Shown here: positions 9,289-18,022 of the stretch, in pieces | Numbering within the stretch: the first letter of the stretch is position 1 | Layout of the letters: every line of letters starts with the position of its first letter | Assembly (NCBI GenBank): GCA_025655575.1 | Contig: JAHXIP010000001.1 | Span: 62,001 to 126,000 of the forward strand | Direction of reading: 5' to 3' | Length of the DNA: 64,000 nucleotides | Origin: Candidatus Thiodiazotropha sp. (ex Monitilora ramsayi) | GTDB lineage: Bacteria > Pseudomonadota > Gammaproteobacteria > Chromatiales > Chromatiaceae | Program-made: the position numbers and the translations under genes | The notes under the pieces: generated by a model | Seen by the model: only the letters and a program-made list of their open reading frames with translations | Databases searched by the model: none | Told to the model about the DNA's origin: nothing

Positions 9289-10230
9289 ATGCACTTAGGA
9301 CAACGATGGATTTGCCTGTTGATTCTCGCGCTGGCTCAGCTGCCCGCGTGGGCGGACATACGCCAGCAGAGTTTAGCTTTCTGTCGCGAACAGCCCCCTT
9401 CAGGTCCAGCTGATTGTCATCTTCAGCCTTGCCCCTGCAACACCGGTGAAATGACATTAAAAACCTTTACTGATCCTTCTGCTGGAACGGCCTTCTGTGC
9501 CTGTCGCCGTCAAATGGAGAGCGACCGAGCGTTTCGCCGACAAGCTGCCGATGCCTGTAGCAAACATCGGGCTCACAAACATGAATCCTGTTTTGTCTCT
9601 CGTGGTGACTGTCCCAGGGGGTTCGAGGCTTTAGCAACCTTTGGAGATAAAGCAACCGCCAGCTTCACCGCCTGTCGTGACTATCGTCATGAGCGGACGA
9701 AAAAGCCAAATAATTTGGCAACCCTTGATCAACATGCATTTCAGCAGGAATCAACAATGGATCAGTACCGCCATCTCACTGATGCACTGACAAAGGGACG
9801 TAAAGGCAAATCATCATCCCTGCCAAATCACACTATAGAGCGGCTGGCACACCATTTCCGCAACATCCCTCTCGATGCACTTAAATTCACCCACACAACC
9901 GCCCTTACTAACGGATGCTTTAGCGATTGCGATCAGATCTTCTGCGCCAATGCAAAGACCATAGACCAGTGGACTCGCATCCAAAACCCAGTGATCTCAC
10001 TTCAATTGCTGCATCAGATTGCACATGCTGAAAGCTGCAGACTGCAAGGGGGTAGACACCGATTTGTCCCACGCTGGTATCAGCATCTGCCTGATATAGC
10101 CCACCAGCAACTGCGGCAGGGAGAACCCGTCGATACGAAGCAGATACATTCCGCCATGTTTATGGAAAACCAAGCCAAACACCGGGCCGAGAGTATTTGT
10201 CGACGACTGGTAACCTGCCTCAGAGACTAG
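9289..10230 (+). CDS. Secreted cysteine-rich protein with a metallopeptidase-like HxxxH..E motif
   Basis: A 313-residue exported protein. Residues 1-22 are a signal peptide ending LPAWA, before ADIRQQ. I count 16 cysteines in the mature chain, about ten in the first half in pairs such as CPC and CAC, and six in the C-terminal third, so disulfides or metal binding are likely. The C-terminal third contains LLHQIAHAESC, with His242, His246 and Glu248, followed by GGRHRFVPRWY. This resembles the helix of zincin-type domains where HExxH has drifted; the first-position Glu is replaced by Gln, so peptidase activity is doubtful. A TTG five codons upstream is in frame, but the ATG gives the better signal peptide. 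It precedes the lipase-like gene on the same strand by 181 bp. Confidence 0.75.
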   Translation: MHLGQRWICLLILALAQLPAWADIRQQSLAFCREQPPSGPADCHLQPCPCNTGEMTLKTFTDPSAGTAFCACRRQMESDRAFRRQAADACSKHRAHKHESCFVSRGDCPRGFEALATFGDKATASFTACRDYRHERTKKPNNLATLDQHAFQQESTMDQYRHLTDALTKGRKGKSSSLPNHTIERLAHHFRNIPLDALKFTHTTALTNGCFSDCDQIFCANAKTIDQWTRIQNPVISLQLLHQIAHAESCRLQGGRHRFVPRWYQHLPDIAHQQLRQGEPVDTKQIHSAMFMENQAKHRAESICRRLVTCLRD

Positions 10231-10411
10231 GGCTTGTTATCACTAATAGAATGTCACACTTGCACCTGAAAAAGCGCCAATCAAAATACGAGTAGCATAG
10301 TTTAGTCGCTCCAAGTTAACGACGAGTCACACCAAGCGATGCTTTACAGGCAAAACCAATAGGGACAAGACTTTTTCGCCCAGCAATGTTTATAACAGGC
10401 CCAAAGTGAAT

Positions 10412-11437
10412 ATGCATACGCAGTCTCAGGCAGAAGAGCGATTACTTTTTAAGAAAACGAGACCGTTATTTTTGTCACTCAGCGCGCTGATCCTTTGTAG
10501 CTGCATGCCACTACGCCAGGAGATAGCGGCCACCCTTCCGATAGATACTCAGTATCTGCCAACCCCTGACAGACACCTCAACATTGATGGCCTGGGTCCC
10601 TGCACAGCTCAGAAAGATCGTTCATTACATTTGAAAAGTGGCGAGCCGGTGACAGTGCTCGTTCATGGTTGTCATGCTTCAGCGGGTCGATTCCGCTCAC
10701 TCGCCGAGGTCTTCGCATTTCAAGGCCAACAGGCGATTTGTTACAACTATGACGACCGCGCCAGCCTCACCCGAGTCGCTCGAGAGTTACGGAGAACCCT
10801 CGACACACTGGCCGAAAAAACCGATCACCCAGCGATCACATTGATCGGGCACAGCCAGGGAGGGCTTATCTCACGTCGCGCGCTGTCAGAGAGGGTTGAC
10901 GACGCACCAAACCTCAACACGAATCGGCAGCAACTGATTACACTGTCGACGCCCTTCTCAGGCATCCGGTCGGCAGATCATTGCGCGTCGAAAACAGCAC
11001 GCATCCTTAGCCTCGGGCTGGTAATTCCCATCTGCATGGCCATCAGTGGCGACAAGTGGTTCGAAATAACCCGCGCCTCAAAGTTTATTCGCCAGCCGGG
11101 CAGGCTGCATACCAATGTAAAAGACCACCTGATTATTGCCACAGACGAGCGTGACAGCTGCAGAACCTGGGAGGATAACCGCTGTCGGGAAGATGATTAT
11201 GTTTTCAGCCTTGCTGAGCAGGCCTTGCCATCCGCAATGACCGACTCGGTCGTACGTAACCGGGTCGTCAAGGCGGGACATGCAGAGATTGTAGGGTACG
11301 GTGAAAGCATCCCACACACACTGATAAGCACACTACAGGAAGAGGGCATCTTGCGAGAAACCAAGCGTGCCAGACTGGGTGACTACAACGAATTGCTGAA
11401 AGTCCTGTTTCTACAACCGCGGCAAGCCAGCCGATAG
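10412..11437 (+). CDS. Alpha/beta-hydrolase (lipase-like) lipoprotein
   Basis: A 341-residue predicted outer-membrane or periplasmic esterase. The N-terminus has a hydrophobic core and the lipobox LCSC, with the acylated cysteine at residue 31. VTVLVHGCHASAG forms the oxyanion region, and GHSQGG carries the nucleophile Ser148. An Asp near CREDDYVFS and a His near VKAGHAEIVG are candidates for the rest of the triad. The fold is that of triacylglycerol lipases and PGAP1-like hydrolases; the substrate is unknown. An in-frame GTG lies two codons upstream. The next gene (CPXCG protein) starts 13 bp after its stop. Confidence 0.82.
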   Translation: MHTQSQAEERLLFKKTRPLFLSLSALILCSCMPLRQEIAATLPIDTQYLPTPDRHLNIDGLGPCTAQKDRSLHLKSGEPVTVLVHGCHASAGRFRSLAEVFAFQGQQAICYNYDDRASLTRVARELRRTLDTLAEKTDHPAITLIGHSQGGLISRRALSERVDDAPNLNTNRQQLITLSTPFSGIRSADHCASKTARILSLGLVIPICMAISGDKWFEITRASKFIRQPGRLHTNVKDHLIIATDERDSCRTWEDNRCREDDYVFSLAEQALPSAMTDSVVRNRVVKAGHAEIVGYGESIPHTLISTLQEEGILRETKRARLGDYNELLKVLFLQPRQASR

Positions 11438-11450
11438 GCCATATCAAGTC

Positions 11451-11645
11451 ATGTACCAGATAAGTGCAGCCCGGATTGATTGCCCTTACTGCGGTGAGTC
11501 GATCGATATCCTGGTCGATGGCAGTGAGCCAGAGCAATCCTATATTGAGGATTGCTCAGTCTGCTGCAGGCCCATCACCCTGAAAGTGATTTGTGACGAG
11601 GAGGCGATCGGACAGATTCTAGCCTTCCGAGATGATGACTGTTAA
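11451..11645 (+). CDS. CPXCG motif-containing cysteine-rich protein
   Basis: A 64-residue small protein with CPYCG at residues 11-15 and a second pair CSVCCRP at about 35-41, which together look like a four-cysteine zinc ribbon. This matches the CPXCG family, widespread in Gammaproteobacteria and of unknown function. It follows the lipase-like gene by 13 bp on the same strand and converges with the dienelactone hydrolase gene. There is no signal peptide, so it should be cytoplasmic. Confidence 0.88.
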   Translation: MYQISAARIDCPYCGESIDILVDGSEPEQSYIEDCSVCCRPITLKVICDEEAIGQILAFRDDDC

Positions 11646-11695
11646 CACGAGAAGCTGGTCCATACTGCCAGCAGAGCCTCTTCGGTATCCTGCCA

Positions 11696-12484
11696 CTATT
11701 TACCATAGGCTTTCCGCAAGGCCTGGGAAAGCGTCTCCCAAGACTGATTGTCCGCAGCCTCGTCGTAGGCCAGCGGGAGACTGAACTTTTCACCATAAGC
11801 GTCTGCATCCTTATTGGTGAATGAGTGCTTGGCGCCGTCATAGTTCGTGAAACTGTATTTCACGCCGGCCGCTTCCATCTCTGCCACGAAGGCCTCAATT
11901 TGCTCAGGCTTTACAAAAGGATCGGCAGCGCCATTGAAGACCAGGACCTCGGCCTTGACCTTACCGGTCTGAGCCGGGTGCTCAGTGGGCAGGCTGCCAT
12001 GAAAACTGGCTACCAGATCAAGATCAACGCCTCGTCTCGCCATTTCCAGCACGATCCCGCCACCGAAACAGTACCCAATGGCAGAGATGGCATCCCCCTT
12101 CACTGTGGGATGTGCTGCAAGCAGATCCCTGGCCGCCTCGAAGCGGGCTGTTGCCACCGCCATATTTTTCTTTACTTCACCGGCAAACTTACCGGCATCC
12201 TTCGGGTGTGCGGCCTGCTTTCCCTCGCCATACATATCTACCGCCAGTGCTGTATAACCCATACCGGCTAACTGCTCTGCACGGCGCCTGGCGTAATCAT
12301 TGTGTCCCCACCATTCATGCACCACCAGGATACCCGGCCGGTTGCCCTCAATGGCATCGTCATAAGCCAGATAACCCCGCATCACGGTTTCACCGTCACG
12401 ATACGCCAGAGGTTGTCCCACTACCCCGGCTTGTACCGAAATCGTCAAGCCCATCAATAGCAAGAAGATAACAATGTTTTTCAT
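11696..12484 (-). CDS. Exported dienelactone hydrolase family protein
   Basis: A 262-residue alpha/beta hydrolase with a cleavable signal peptide (MKNIVIFLLLMGLTISVQAG). The dienelactone hydrolase triad can be read: the nucleophile Cys in GYCFGGG, Asp in AADPFVKP and His in GAKHSFTN. HEWWG near the N-terminus is a family signature. The start was set at the ATG preceded by GGAG nine bases upstream; a longer frame to 12607 exists but would bury the signal peptide. Members cleave lactones or esters, and the true substrate of exported versions is not known. It is divergent from the thioredoxin fusion gene, 123 bp away. Confidence 0.88.
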   Translation of the reverse strand: MKNIVIFLLLMGLTISVQAGVVGQPLAYRDGETVMRGYLAYDDAIEGNRPGILVVHEWWGHNDYARRRAEQLAGMGYTALAVDMYGEGKQAAHPKDAGKFAGEVKKNMAVATARFEAARDLLAAHPTVKGDAISAIGYCFGGGIVLEMARRGVDLDLVASFHGSLPTEHPAQTGKVKAEVLVFNGAADPFVKPEQIEAFVAEMEAAGVKYSFTNYDGAKHSFTNKDADAYGEKFSLPLAYDEAADNQSWETLSQALRKAYGK

Positions 12485-12607
12485 AGCACAGCTCCATCCA
12501 TTTGATTTTATTGTCACGAACCAACTGTAGTGCCAATTCATCCTCCTTGGCAGAGGGAATAACCCTGCAACTTTTATGCTTGGTGTAGTCTCCGGTAACA
12601 TAGCCAC

Positions 12608-13849
12608 ATGCGTTTACTTTTCTTCTTGCTGCTCCTGACCTGCCCCCCTCTGCTACTCTCGGAAACGTTCGAGATAACCGATAGCAATGGCAGCGAGATC
12701 ACAGTGGAGGTTATGCCATCAGAAGGGGACGTGCTGATCATCTGGCTAGTCGATCACGACGAACATCGCGCGGCTTTTGAGTCACTGTTACAGGCTGTTA
12801 ATAAAAAAGGCTTTGAAATCTGGCGGGTCGATTTACTGGACGCCTATTTTCTACCGCGCTCAAGTGAAACCATTCGCAATCTTCCAGGTGACGGTGTGGC
12901 CAGTCTAATCGATGCTGCACACAAGATGAGTCATAAAAAAGTACTGGTCGCAGCATATGACCGAATGCCACTACCACTCCTTCGTGGCACCCAGCAGTGG
13001 CAGCAAAAGGCAACCGAATCCAGACTGATTGGTGCCGTGCTTTTTTATCCCAACCTCTTTGGCCCACCGCCAGTTGCCGGAAAGCCCCCCGAAATCGATC
13101 CCATTCTGCATGCCACGAACATCCCCGTTGCCATCTATCAGCCAGCCCTGGGTAGCCAGCGCTGGCGACTGAATCAAATCATGCAGCCTTTGTGGAAAGG
13201 AGGGGCCCCAGCCTATGCCTATATCGTACCCGGTGTGAGGGACTGGTTTTTCATGGGGGAGGGGGATCACGGGCCAAGAGAAGAGGCCGCAACGTCACAA
13301 CTGCCAGAACAAATGCTGCGTTTTTCAGCACTGCTTGATCGGCACCCTAAACCTCGCTCAGCCAAGCCCCTCGTTGAAAGGGCGATGCCGGAGGGGGCTA
13401 TTCGAACTTTGGTGAGACTGAATCCTCCTGAACCTATACAGGATTTTTCACTCCGCGATATCGAAATGAAGCCCTTTACATTGACCGATTTAAACCACGA
13501 GGTGGTACTGCTCAATTTTTGGGCAACCTGGTGCCCGCCCTGTGTGGAAGAGCTGCCCTCTCTTAACCAACTTCAACAACGCTATAAAGACAGCGAGGTG
13601 CGGATCGTCTCCATCGATTTCCGCGAGCAGCCGGAAGAGATGGCGAAATTCCTCGAAAGCACACCGGTCGACTTCCCGGTCTTGATGGACATTGATGGAC
13701 GAGTATCCCTCGACTGGCAAGTGTTCAGCTTTCCCAGCTCGTTTATCATCGACCGCCGCGGGCAGATCCGCTATACGGCCAACCGTGCTATCGATTGGGA
13801 CAGCCCTGAAGTCTGGCAGGTGATCGATGAGCTCCTGTCAGAGAGATAG
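12608..13849 (+). CDS. Periplasmic fusion: degenerate alpha/beta-hydrolase domain plus TlpA-type thioredoxin
   Basis: A 413-residue exported protein with a Leu-rich signal peptide (cleavage near residue 18). Residues 20-260 have an alpha/beta-hydrolase-like layout resembling DUF3530, but the position where GxSxG would be expected reads AAYDRMP, so a nucleophile seems missing. Residues 275-413 are a TlpA/ResA-like thioredoxin with FWATWCPPC (CPPC at 309-312) and the cis-Pro segment FSFPSSFIIDRRG. The thioredoxin half should act as a periplasmic thiol-disulfide reductant. The fusion itself is unusual to me. The stop lies three bases from the convergent chemoreceptor gene. Confidence 0.85.
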   Translation: MRLLFFLLLLTCPPLLLSETFEITDSNGSEITVEVMPSEGDVLIIWLVDHDEHRAAFESLLQAVNKKGFEIWRVDLLDAYFLPRSSETIRNLPGDGVASLIDAAHKMSHKKVLVAAYDRMPLPLLRGTQQWQQKATESRLIGAVLFYPNLFGPPPVAGKPPEIDPILHATNIPVAIYQPALGSQRWRLNQIMQPLWKGGAPAYAYIVPGVRDWFFMGEGDHGPREEAATSQLPEQMLRFSALLDRHPKPRSAKPLVERAMPEGAIRTLVRLNPPEPIQDFSLRDIEMKPFTLTDLNHEVVLLNFWATWCPPCVEELPSLNQLQQRYKDSEVRIVSIDFREQPEEMAKFLESTPVDFPVLMDIDGRVSLDWQVFSFPSSFIIDRRGQIRYTANRAIDWDSPEVWQVIDELLSER

Positions 13850-13852
13850 TGG

Positions 13853-14950
13853 CTACGCCACTCTCTTGGTACTGTGCTTGATCTCATCAAGCTTTCGGAA
13901 CACCTCCATACTGTGCTCTTCCATCACACGAAGGACTTTCATCAGGGCAGGGTAGTCACGCTCGCCCGTTAGCAGTTCAAAAACCTCATGGGTTGATTCG
14001 TGCACAATCTCATGGGGACGCTCTAACTCTCCGTAGTGTACCGAGGAAGAAAAGAATGCCTTACCCTCGCCCTCCTCATACCATTTGCCCAGACGACAGT
14101 GATGATGATCGACGAAATCGAATGCCGGTTTTCCCTCATTGACCGAGAGATAAGTGTTGACCTTCCAGAGCAGGTGATCCAACTTTGCCAAGCCTAAAAA
14201 GACACTGTCCGTGGTCTCTGTGATATCCTGAAAATACCCCCCCACCTCCGTATTCATGTCGTTCAGGTTGACCTCGAACCCTTTGACCTCCTGTTGAACA
14301 TGGCTGATTCGGTCAATCAGACGTGCCGAATCATTCCCGACCGATGCCACATTCTGCTGCATGGCCTGGATCACATCGTTGGTTTCGGTAATCGCCGATT
14401 GGGTCTTATCGGCCAGACCTCTCACTTCATCTGCCACCACAGCAAATCCTCGTCCCTGCTCACCGGCCCGAGCCGCTTCGATTGCCGCATTCAACGCCAG
14501 TAGATTGGTCTGTTCCGCAATTCCCTTGATCAAGGCCAGAATCGAGCTGATTTCTGTCGCACGGGAGGACATATTCTGCACCGAGGCTTCGGAATGATTC
14601 GACAACTCCGCCAATTCATCAAGCGCTTGAGTGATTTGTGAGATATCACCGGAGAGACCGGAAAAATTTTGTCTGACGTTTGTCGCGCATGTCAGGGTGC
14701 TCTTCGCCGACTCCACAGAGCCCGCCAGATCTGACTGCACAATGCCAAGTCCCGCTTTAAGCTGTTGATTTTCATAGCCCATCAGGCTATTCATAGCGGA
14801 CTCCCTGTCCTCCTGCTGCATTGAATGATGCAGTGCATGATCCGTCTCTTCCAATCTTGTCTCAAGTCGACTCACTGTCTCCTTAAGGGTTTGGTTCTCC
14901 TGCTCCAGTTGCGAAATTCTCGTCAAATATTTGCTGTTCAACCATCCCAT
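13853..14950 (-). CDS. Soluble methyl-accepting chemotaxis protein with C-terminal CZB zinc domain
   Basis: A 365-residue cytoplasmic chemoreceptor. No membrane segment is present. Residues 1-60 form a coiled coil; the middle is the MCP signalling hairpin with the near-invariant LLALNAAIEAARAGEQGRGFAV and VADEVRGLADKT. The C-terminal 120 residues are a CZB domain: DHHHCRLGKWYEEGEG and PHEIVHESTHEVF supply the three-His, one-Cys zinc site. In studied CZB proteins, zinc and oxidation of the cysteine (hypochlorite) tune signalling or diguanylate cyclase output. The start at 14950 was chosen because GGAG lies six bases upstream; a longer frame reaches 15187 without a good start. No che genes are in the window, so its kinase partner is elsewhere. 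Confidence 0.92.
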   Translation of the reverse strand: MGWLNSKYLTRISQLEQENQTLKETVSRLETRLEETDHALHHSMQQEDRESAMNSLMGYENQQLKAGLGIVQSDLAGSVESAKSTLTCATNVRQNFSGLSGDISQITQALDELAELSNHSEASVQNMSSRATEISSILALIKGIAEQTNLLALNAAIEAARAGEQGRGFAVVADEVRGLADKTQSAITETNDVIQAMQQNVASVGNDSARLIDRISHVQQEVKGFEVNLNDMNTEVGGYFQDITETTDSVFLGLAKLDHLLWKVNTYLSVNEGKPAFDFVDHHHCRLGKWYEEGEGKAFFSSSVHYGELERPHEIVHESTHEVFELLTGERDYPALMKVLRVMEEHSMEVFRKLDEIKHSTKRVA

Positions 14951-15153
14951 TGGCATCTCCTTTTGAAACAGGCTCTTTATTGTGTAACTAGCCCTATCGG
15001 CAAAAGAACCCGGACCTTGAGATAGGGCTACCAGATGTAAATGGTGTCGAAAATACTGCACCAAACCGTGATCAGCATCAGAGAAAGCATTAGTGTTTTT
15101 TAATAAGCTAATATGGCATATACTCAAAACTCTCTTAAGTTCGGAAAATCGCC

Positions 15154-15915
15154 ATGGACAATCAAGCCCCCAAAAAGAAATCAGCAACCGCCAAGAAAAC
15201 TGTCAAAAAGAAGGCTGTCCCTGCGAATAAAAAGAGAGCCAGCCCCGCTACCAAAAAGAAAGCGCCTGCAACAAAAAAGAAAGCCGCCCCAGCTGCCAAT
15301 ACGCATGCTGCAGCACCTCAGGACAACCGGATATTGCCCGGTCTGATGAAGGGCCTGCAGTCGGTATTCGACAAGATCCATACCGACAACCAGGTCCGTG
15401 GCGATCATCATGAAAAGGTCATCGAAGAGTTCAGCGAGAAACTGAACCGCGCCTTTCAACAGACACACAATGAGGCCCAGGAACGAGAGAAACTGCTACA
15501 GGAAAAACTCGAGACGATCGAGCGCGAGCAGACTTACAGAATCCAACGCATCAAGCTCTTTTCCCTGCCCGGCACGGTGATTGCGATTGCTGCTCTAATC
15601 TACCTGTTCTATGTCGTGAATGTCATGGAGCGCTCCATGACCAGCATGTCCGCCGACATGCACCAGATTCAGGGACATATCGCCGCCATTGGTAACGACA
15701 CCAACCAGATGTCCGGTGGCGTGGTGGAGATGAACCAACAGATGGCGCAGATGAACGGCAACATGGAGAACATCAACACCAACGTGAACGGGATGAATAA
15801 CAACATGTCCCATCTCAATCGCAGCGTCGGTGTCATGACCAACGACGTTGGGGCCATGTCCCATACGGTCAGCCCGGTCATGGGCAACATGCGTAAATTT
15901 ATGCCGATGTTCTGA
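15154..15915 (+). CDS. Membrane protein with histone-like Lys/Ala/Pro N-terminus and Met/Asn-rich coiled coil
   Basis: A 253-residue protein of unknown function with three clear parts. Residues 5-50 are a low-complexity basic tail of KKK, APATKKK and AAP units, like the C-terminal tails of AlgP and histone H1. Residues 60-130 are a charged coiled coil (EKLNRAFQQ, REKLLQEKLE). Residues 137-156 form one membrane helix. Residues 157-250 are rich in Met, Asn and Gly with hydrophobic residues at roughly seven-residue spacing (MNQQMAQMNGNMENI). A tail-in topology with the basic part in the cytoplasm is likely. It is divergent from the CZB chemoreceptor across about 200 bp. DNA tethering to the membrane is a possibility only. 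Confidence 0.8.
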   Translation: MDNQAPKKKSATAKKTVKKKAVPANKKRASPATKKKAPATKKKAAPAANTHAAAPQDNRILPGLMKGLQSVFDKIHTDNQVRGDHHEKVIEEFSEKLNRAFQQTHNEAQEREKLLQEKLETIEREQTYRIQRIKLFSLPGTVIAIAALIYLFYVVNVMERSMTSMSADMHQIQGHIAAIGNDTNQMSGGVVEMNQQMAQMNGNMENINTNVNGMNNNMSHLNRSVGVMTNDVGAMSHTVSPVMGNMRKFMPMF

Positions 15916-15945
15916 CTAGGGCCTGTTAACCCTATCCAGAGACGA

Positions 15946-17070
15946 TCACATATCTCCGAAACTGGTACCCAACCGCTTGGCGCTGATGACCCAGGGATGA
16001 TCCGGCGGCACCAGCTTTTTGTAGCCGGCAACATCTACCAACGGAACAGGTTCCGCCAGTTCGCCGCGTGAAGCGACCATGACGCCAAATCTTCCTTCAT
16101 GGATGAGATCTGCACAGGCTGTACCCAGGCGGGTAGCCAGCAACCTGTCAGCTGCGGAAGGGATACCGCCTCTTTGCAGATAGCCGAGAATTGTCACCCT
16201 CGACTCCAACCCGGTCAACTCTTCCAGTTGACGTGACAGGTCCACGGTGTGGTTGGCGTGTTTACTTTCGAGCGCTGCCAGTTCGGCCTTGGCCTCTTTT
16301 CGCTCTTTCTTGTCGCTTGCATTGAGCTTGCGTTCGCGTAACGCATGAAACCGTTCCGCCTCTCCGATCGGTAGCGCACCCTCAGCCACTGCCACGATGC
16401 TGAACGGCTTACCTCCAGCAGCCCGGCCACGGATAGCCTCGGCCACCTTTTCGATATCGTAGGGGATCTCCGGCACCAGGATCACATCAGCCCCGCCGGC
16501 GATACCGGAACCCAGCGCCAGCCATCCGGCCCGATGCCCCATGATCTCCACCACGATGATACGGTGATGGCTATGTGCCGTACTGTGCAGTCTATCGATA
16601 GCATTGGTAGCGATACCCAAAGCGGTATCAAAGCCGAAGGTGGTGTCGGTATGCGCCACATCATTGTCAATAGTCTTGGGCAGGGTGATCACATTGAGCC
16701 CCTTTTCCAGTAACTGCAGCGCATTTTTCTGCGTACCGCCACCACCCAGACAAACCAGGGCATCGAGGTGATTCGCAAGGTAGTTCTCGACGATCACATC
16801 GGTCATATCCTGCTTCTTGCCGTTGAAGAGCATGCGGTGAGGCTTGTCCCGGCTAGTACCGAGGATGGTCCCACCTCGCGTCAGAATGCCCGAGAGCATG
16901 GACCCGTCCAGATGTGTGGTGCGGTTCTCCACCAGCCCCCGGAAACCATCCCGAATGCCAATGACCTGCATGTCATAGTAACCCTGAGCGGCTTTGCCGA
17001 CGCCACGGATGGCTGCATTGAGTCCCGGGCTGTCACCGCCAGCGGTAAGAATGCCGATGTGCTTGGTCAT
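15946..17070 (-). CDS. 6-phosphofructokinase family protein, atypical active site
   Basis: Phosphorylates fructose 6-phosphate in glycolysis. The 374-residue protein has [17 protein letters not shown] at the N-terminus and the substrate motif PKTIDND at 131-137, with Asp135 as the catalytic base. [12 protein letters not shown] is also conserved. The nucleotide loop reads GGGGT at 109-113 where E. coli has GGDGS: Asp103 is replaced by Gly, while position 104 stays Gly as in ATP-dependent enzymes. Position 124 is Lys, as in pyrophosphate-dependent enzymes and the mixed clade. A charged insertion at about 240-285 is absent from E. coli PfkA. Donor specificity (ATP or PPi) therefore cannot be called. 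It is convergent with the gene to its left, 30 bp away. Confidence 0.9.
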   Translation of the reverse strand: MTKHIGILTAGGDSPGLNAAIRGVGKAAQGYYDMQVIGIRDGFRGLVENRTTHLDGSMLSGILTRGGTILGTSRDKPHRMLFNGKKQDMTDVIVENYLANHLDALVCLGGGGTQKNALQLLEKGLNVITLPKTIDNDVAHTDTTFGFDTALGIATNAIDRLHSTAHSHHRIIVVEIMGHRAGWLALGSGIAGGADVILVPEIPYDIEKVAEAIRGRAAGGKPFSIVAVAEGALPIGEAERFHALRERKLNASDKKERKEAKAELAALESKHANHTVDLSRQLEELTGLESRVTILGYLQRGGIPSAADRLLATRLGTACADLIHEGRFGVMVASRGELAEPVPLVDVAGYKKLVPPDHPWVISAKRLGTSFGDM

Positions 17071-17148
17071 TTTGGCTCCTGATCAAAACTGCGAGCAGTG
17101 TCGGAATACAATATGTCTGCATCCGGATAACTGGAATGCTCTTTGTAA

Positions 17149-17202
17149 GGGGGTCTCATTGGGGATGTAGGTTAGCCCAATTCTTCCTATGAGATAACCC
17201 CC
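17149..17202 (-). terminator. Composite hairpin between the nuclease gene and the phosphofructokinase gene
   Basis: GGGGGTCTCAT at the left pairs with ATGAGA and CCCCC at the right (three-base bulge), enclosing a second TTGGG/CCCAA stem. It lies just after the nuclease stop on the minus strand. No T-run follows, so it may be a weak terminator, or a structured leader of the phosphofructokinase transcript. Confidence 0.4.
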
Positions 17203-17239
17203 GCCGGAGTCTCATAGCAGCGAGATCCCCGCGACCGCA

Positions 17240-18022
17240 TTAAAGCCATCGAATCGCGGAAGGATGGCGTAGACGTACACGTTGCTCACCATTTCTCTGG
17301 TATAGCCAGCCGCGGAGTTCGATATTGTGGCTGACCAGTTCTTCTGGGGCAGAAGGTGTAAATTTTGACCAATCATCCCAGGTTATCCGAATCGCCAATC
17401 CGCCCATCAGATTTAACCACAAGGCGCTACGACTCTGACCTACCCTAACAATACGGCCCCGCAAATGATAAAAGCCTGTCTCATCACCCTTAAGGGTACT
17501 GACATCCTGCACCGGATTTCGCCACAGCCCAAGAGCCGCATCGCGGGCCTCACTTTCTGCATTTTGATAGCAGGTCTGATGGCTAAGATTGGGTGGAACG
17601 GCGATCTGGTACCCGAGACCTTTTTGCAGCATCTCTTGGGTGAGATTTTTTCCCTCACGTGTATAGAGATGCGCCAACCAGCGATGATATCTGTCCCTAG
17701 GCTGACTGCCTGATTGGAGGTATACAACGCCCTCGCTCTGCTTGATTAACCGCTGCAAAGATACTTTTGCATCAAGCGCTCCCGTTTTATCGGGCTGACC
17801 ATTCCGTCCCATTTCCGGCGTATCGATACCGATCAGCCGGATATCTCTACCGCCACGCAAGCGCAGGGTATCTCCGTCGTAAACGGTGACAACCTCGACT
17901 TTTTCTGTCTTTTTAGATGGCTGACAATCAACTGTCGGCGAGGATTTTGCGGGAGAAAAGGTGACTAGCATGAGCCAAAACAAAAAGGCCCCGCAATGCG
18001 GAGCCTTTTTATAATCGCTCAT
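17240..18022 (-). CDS. Exported thermonuclease-like (SNase domain) protein
   Basis: A 260-residue predicted secreted nuclease. After a hydrophobic N-terminus (GAFLFWLMLVTFSPA) comes a staphylococcal-nuclease fold: VYDGDTLRL and RDIRLIGIDTPEMG carry the calcium-binding Asp residues, the first Arg and the catalytic Glu. PRDRYHRWLAHLY carries the second Arg. ALGLW closes the domain at about residue 170. The last 90 residues form an extra beta-rich, OB-like region (LRGRIVRVGQSRSALWLNL). The first 14 or so codons are made of the intrinsic terminator of rpmE, described separately, and there is no ribosome site in front of the ATG. An in-frame ATG at 17971 is the alternative start. Confidence 0.85.
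   Translation of the reverse strand: MSDYKKAPHCGAFLFWLMLVTFSPAKSSPTVDCQPSKKTEKVEVVTVYDGDTLRLRGGRDIRLIGIDTPEMGRNGQPDKTGALDAKVSLQRLIKQSEGVVYLQSGSQPRDRYHRWLAHLYTREGKNLTQEMLQKGLGYQIAVPPNLSHQTCYQNAESEARDAALGLWRNPVQDVSTLKGDETGFYHLRGRIVRVGQSRSALWLNLMGGLAIRITWDDWSKFTPSAPEELVSHNIELRGWLYQRNGEQRVRLRHPSAIRWL
17982..18010 (-). terminator. Rho-independent terminator of rpmE, overlapping the nuclease start
   Basis: On the minus strand the arms are AAAAAGGCTCCGCA and TGCGGGGCCTTTTT, 14 pairs including one G-U, around a single base, followed by GTTTT. The G-U pair would be a C-A mismatch on the plus strand, so it is built for minus-strand transcription from rpmE. It lies 66 bp after the rpmE stop and inside the first codons of the nuclease gene. 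Confidence 0.85.

Noticed and set aside
10261..10284. Similarity to the first 24 bases of the window (TGCACCTGAAAA, then AATCAA)
   Set aside because: One copy is PBP1A coding sequence and the other intergenic; short, imperfect, and expected by chance given the number of comparisons.
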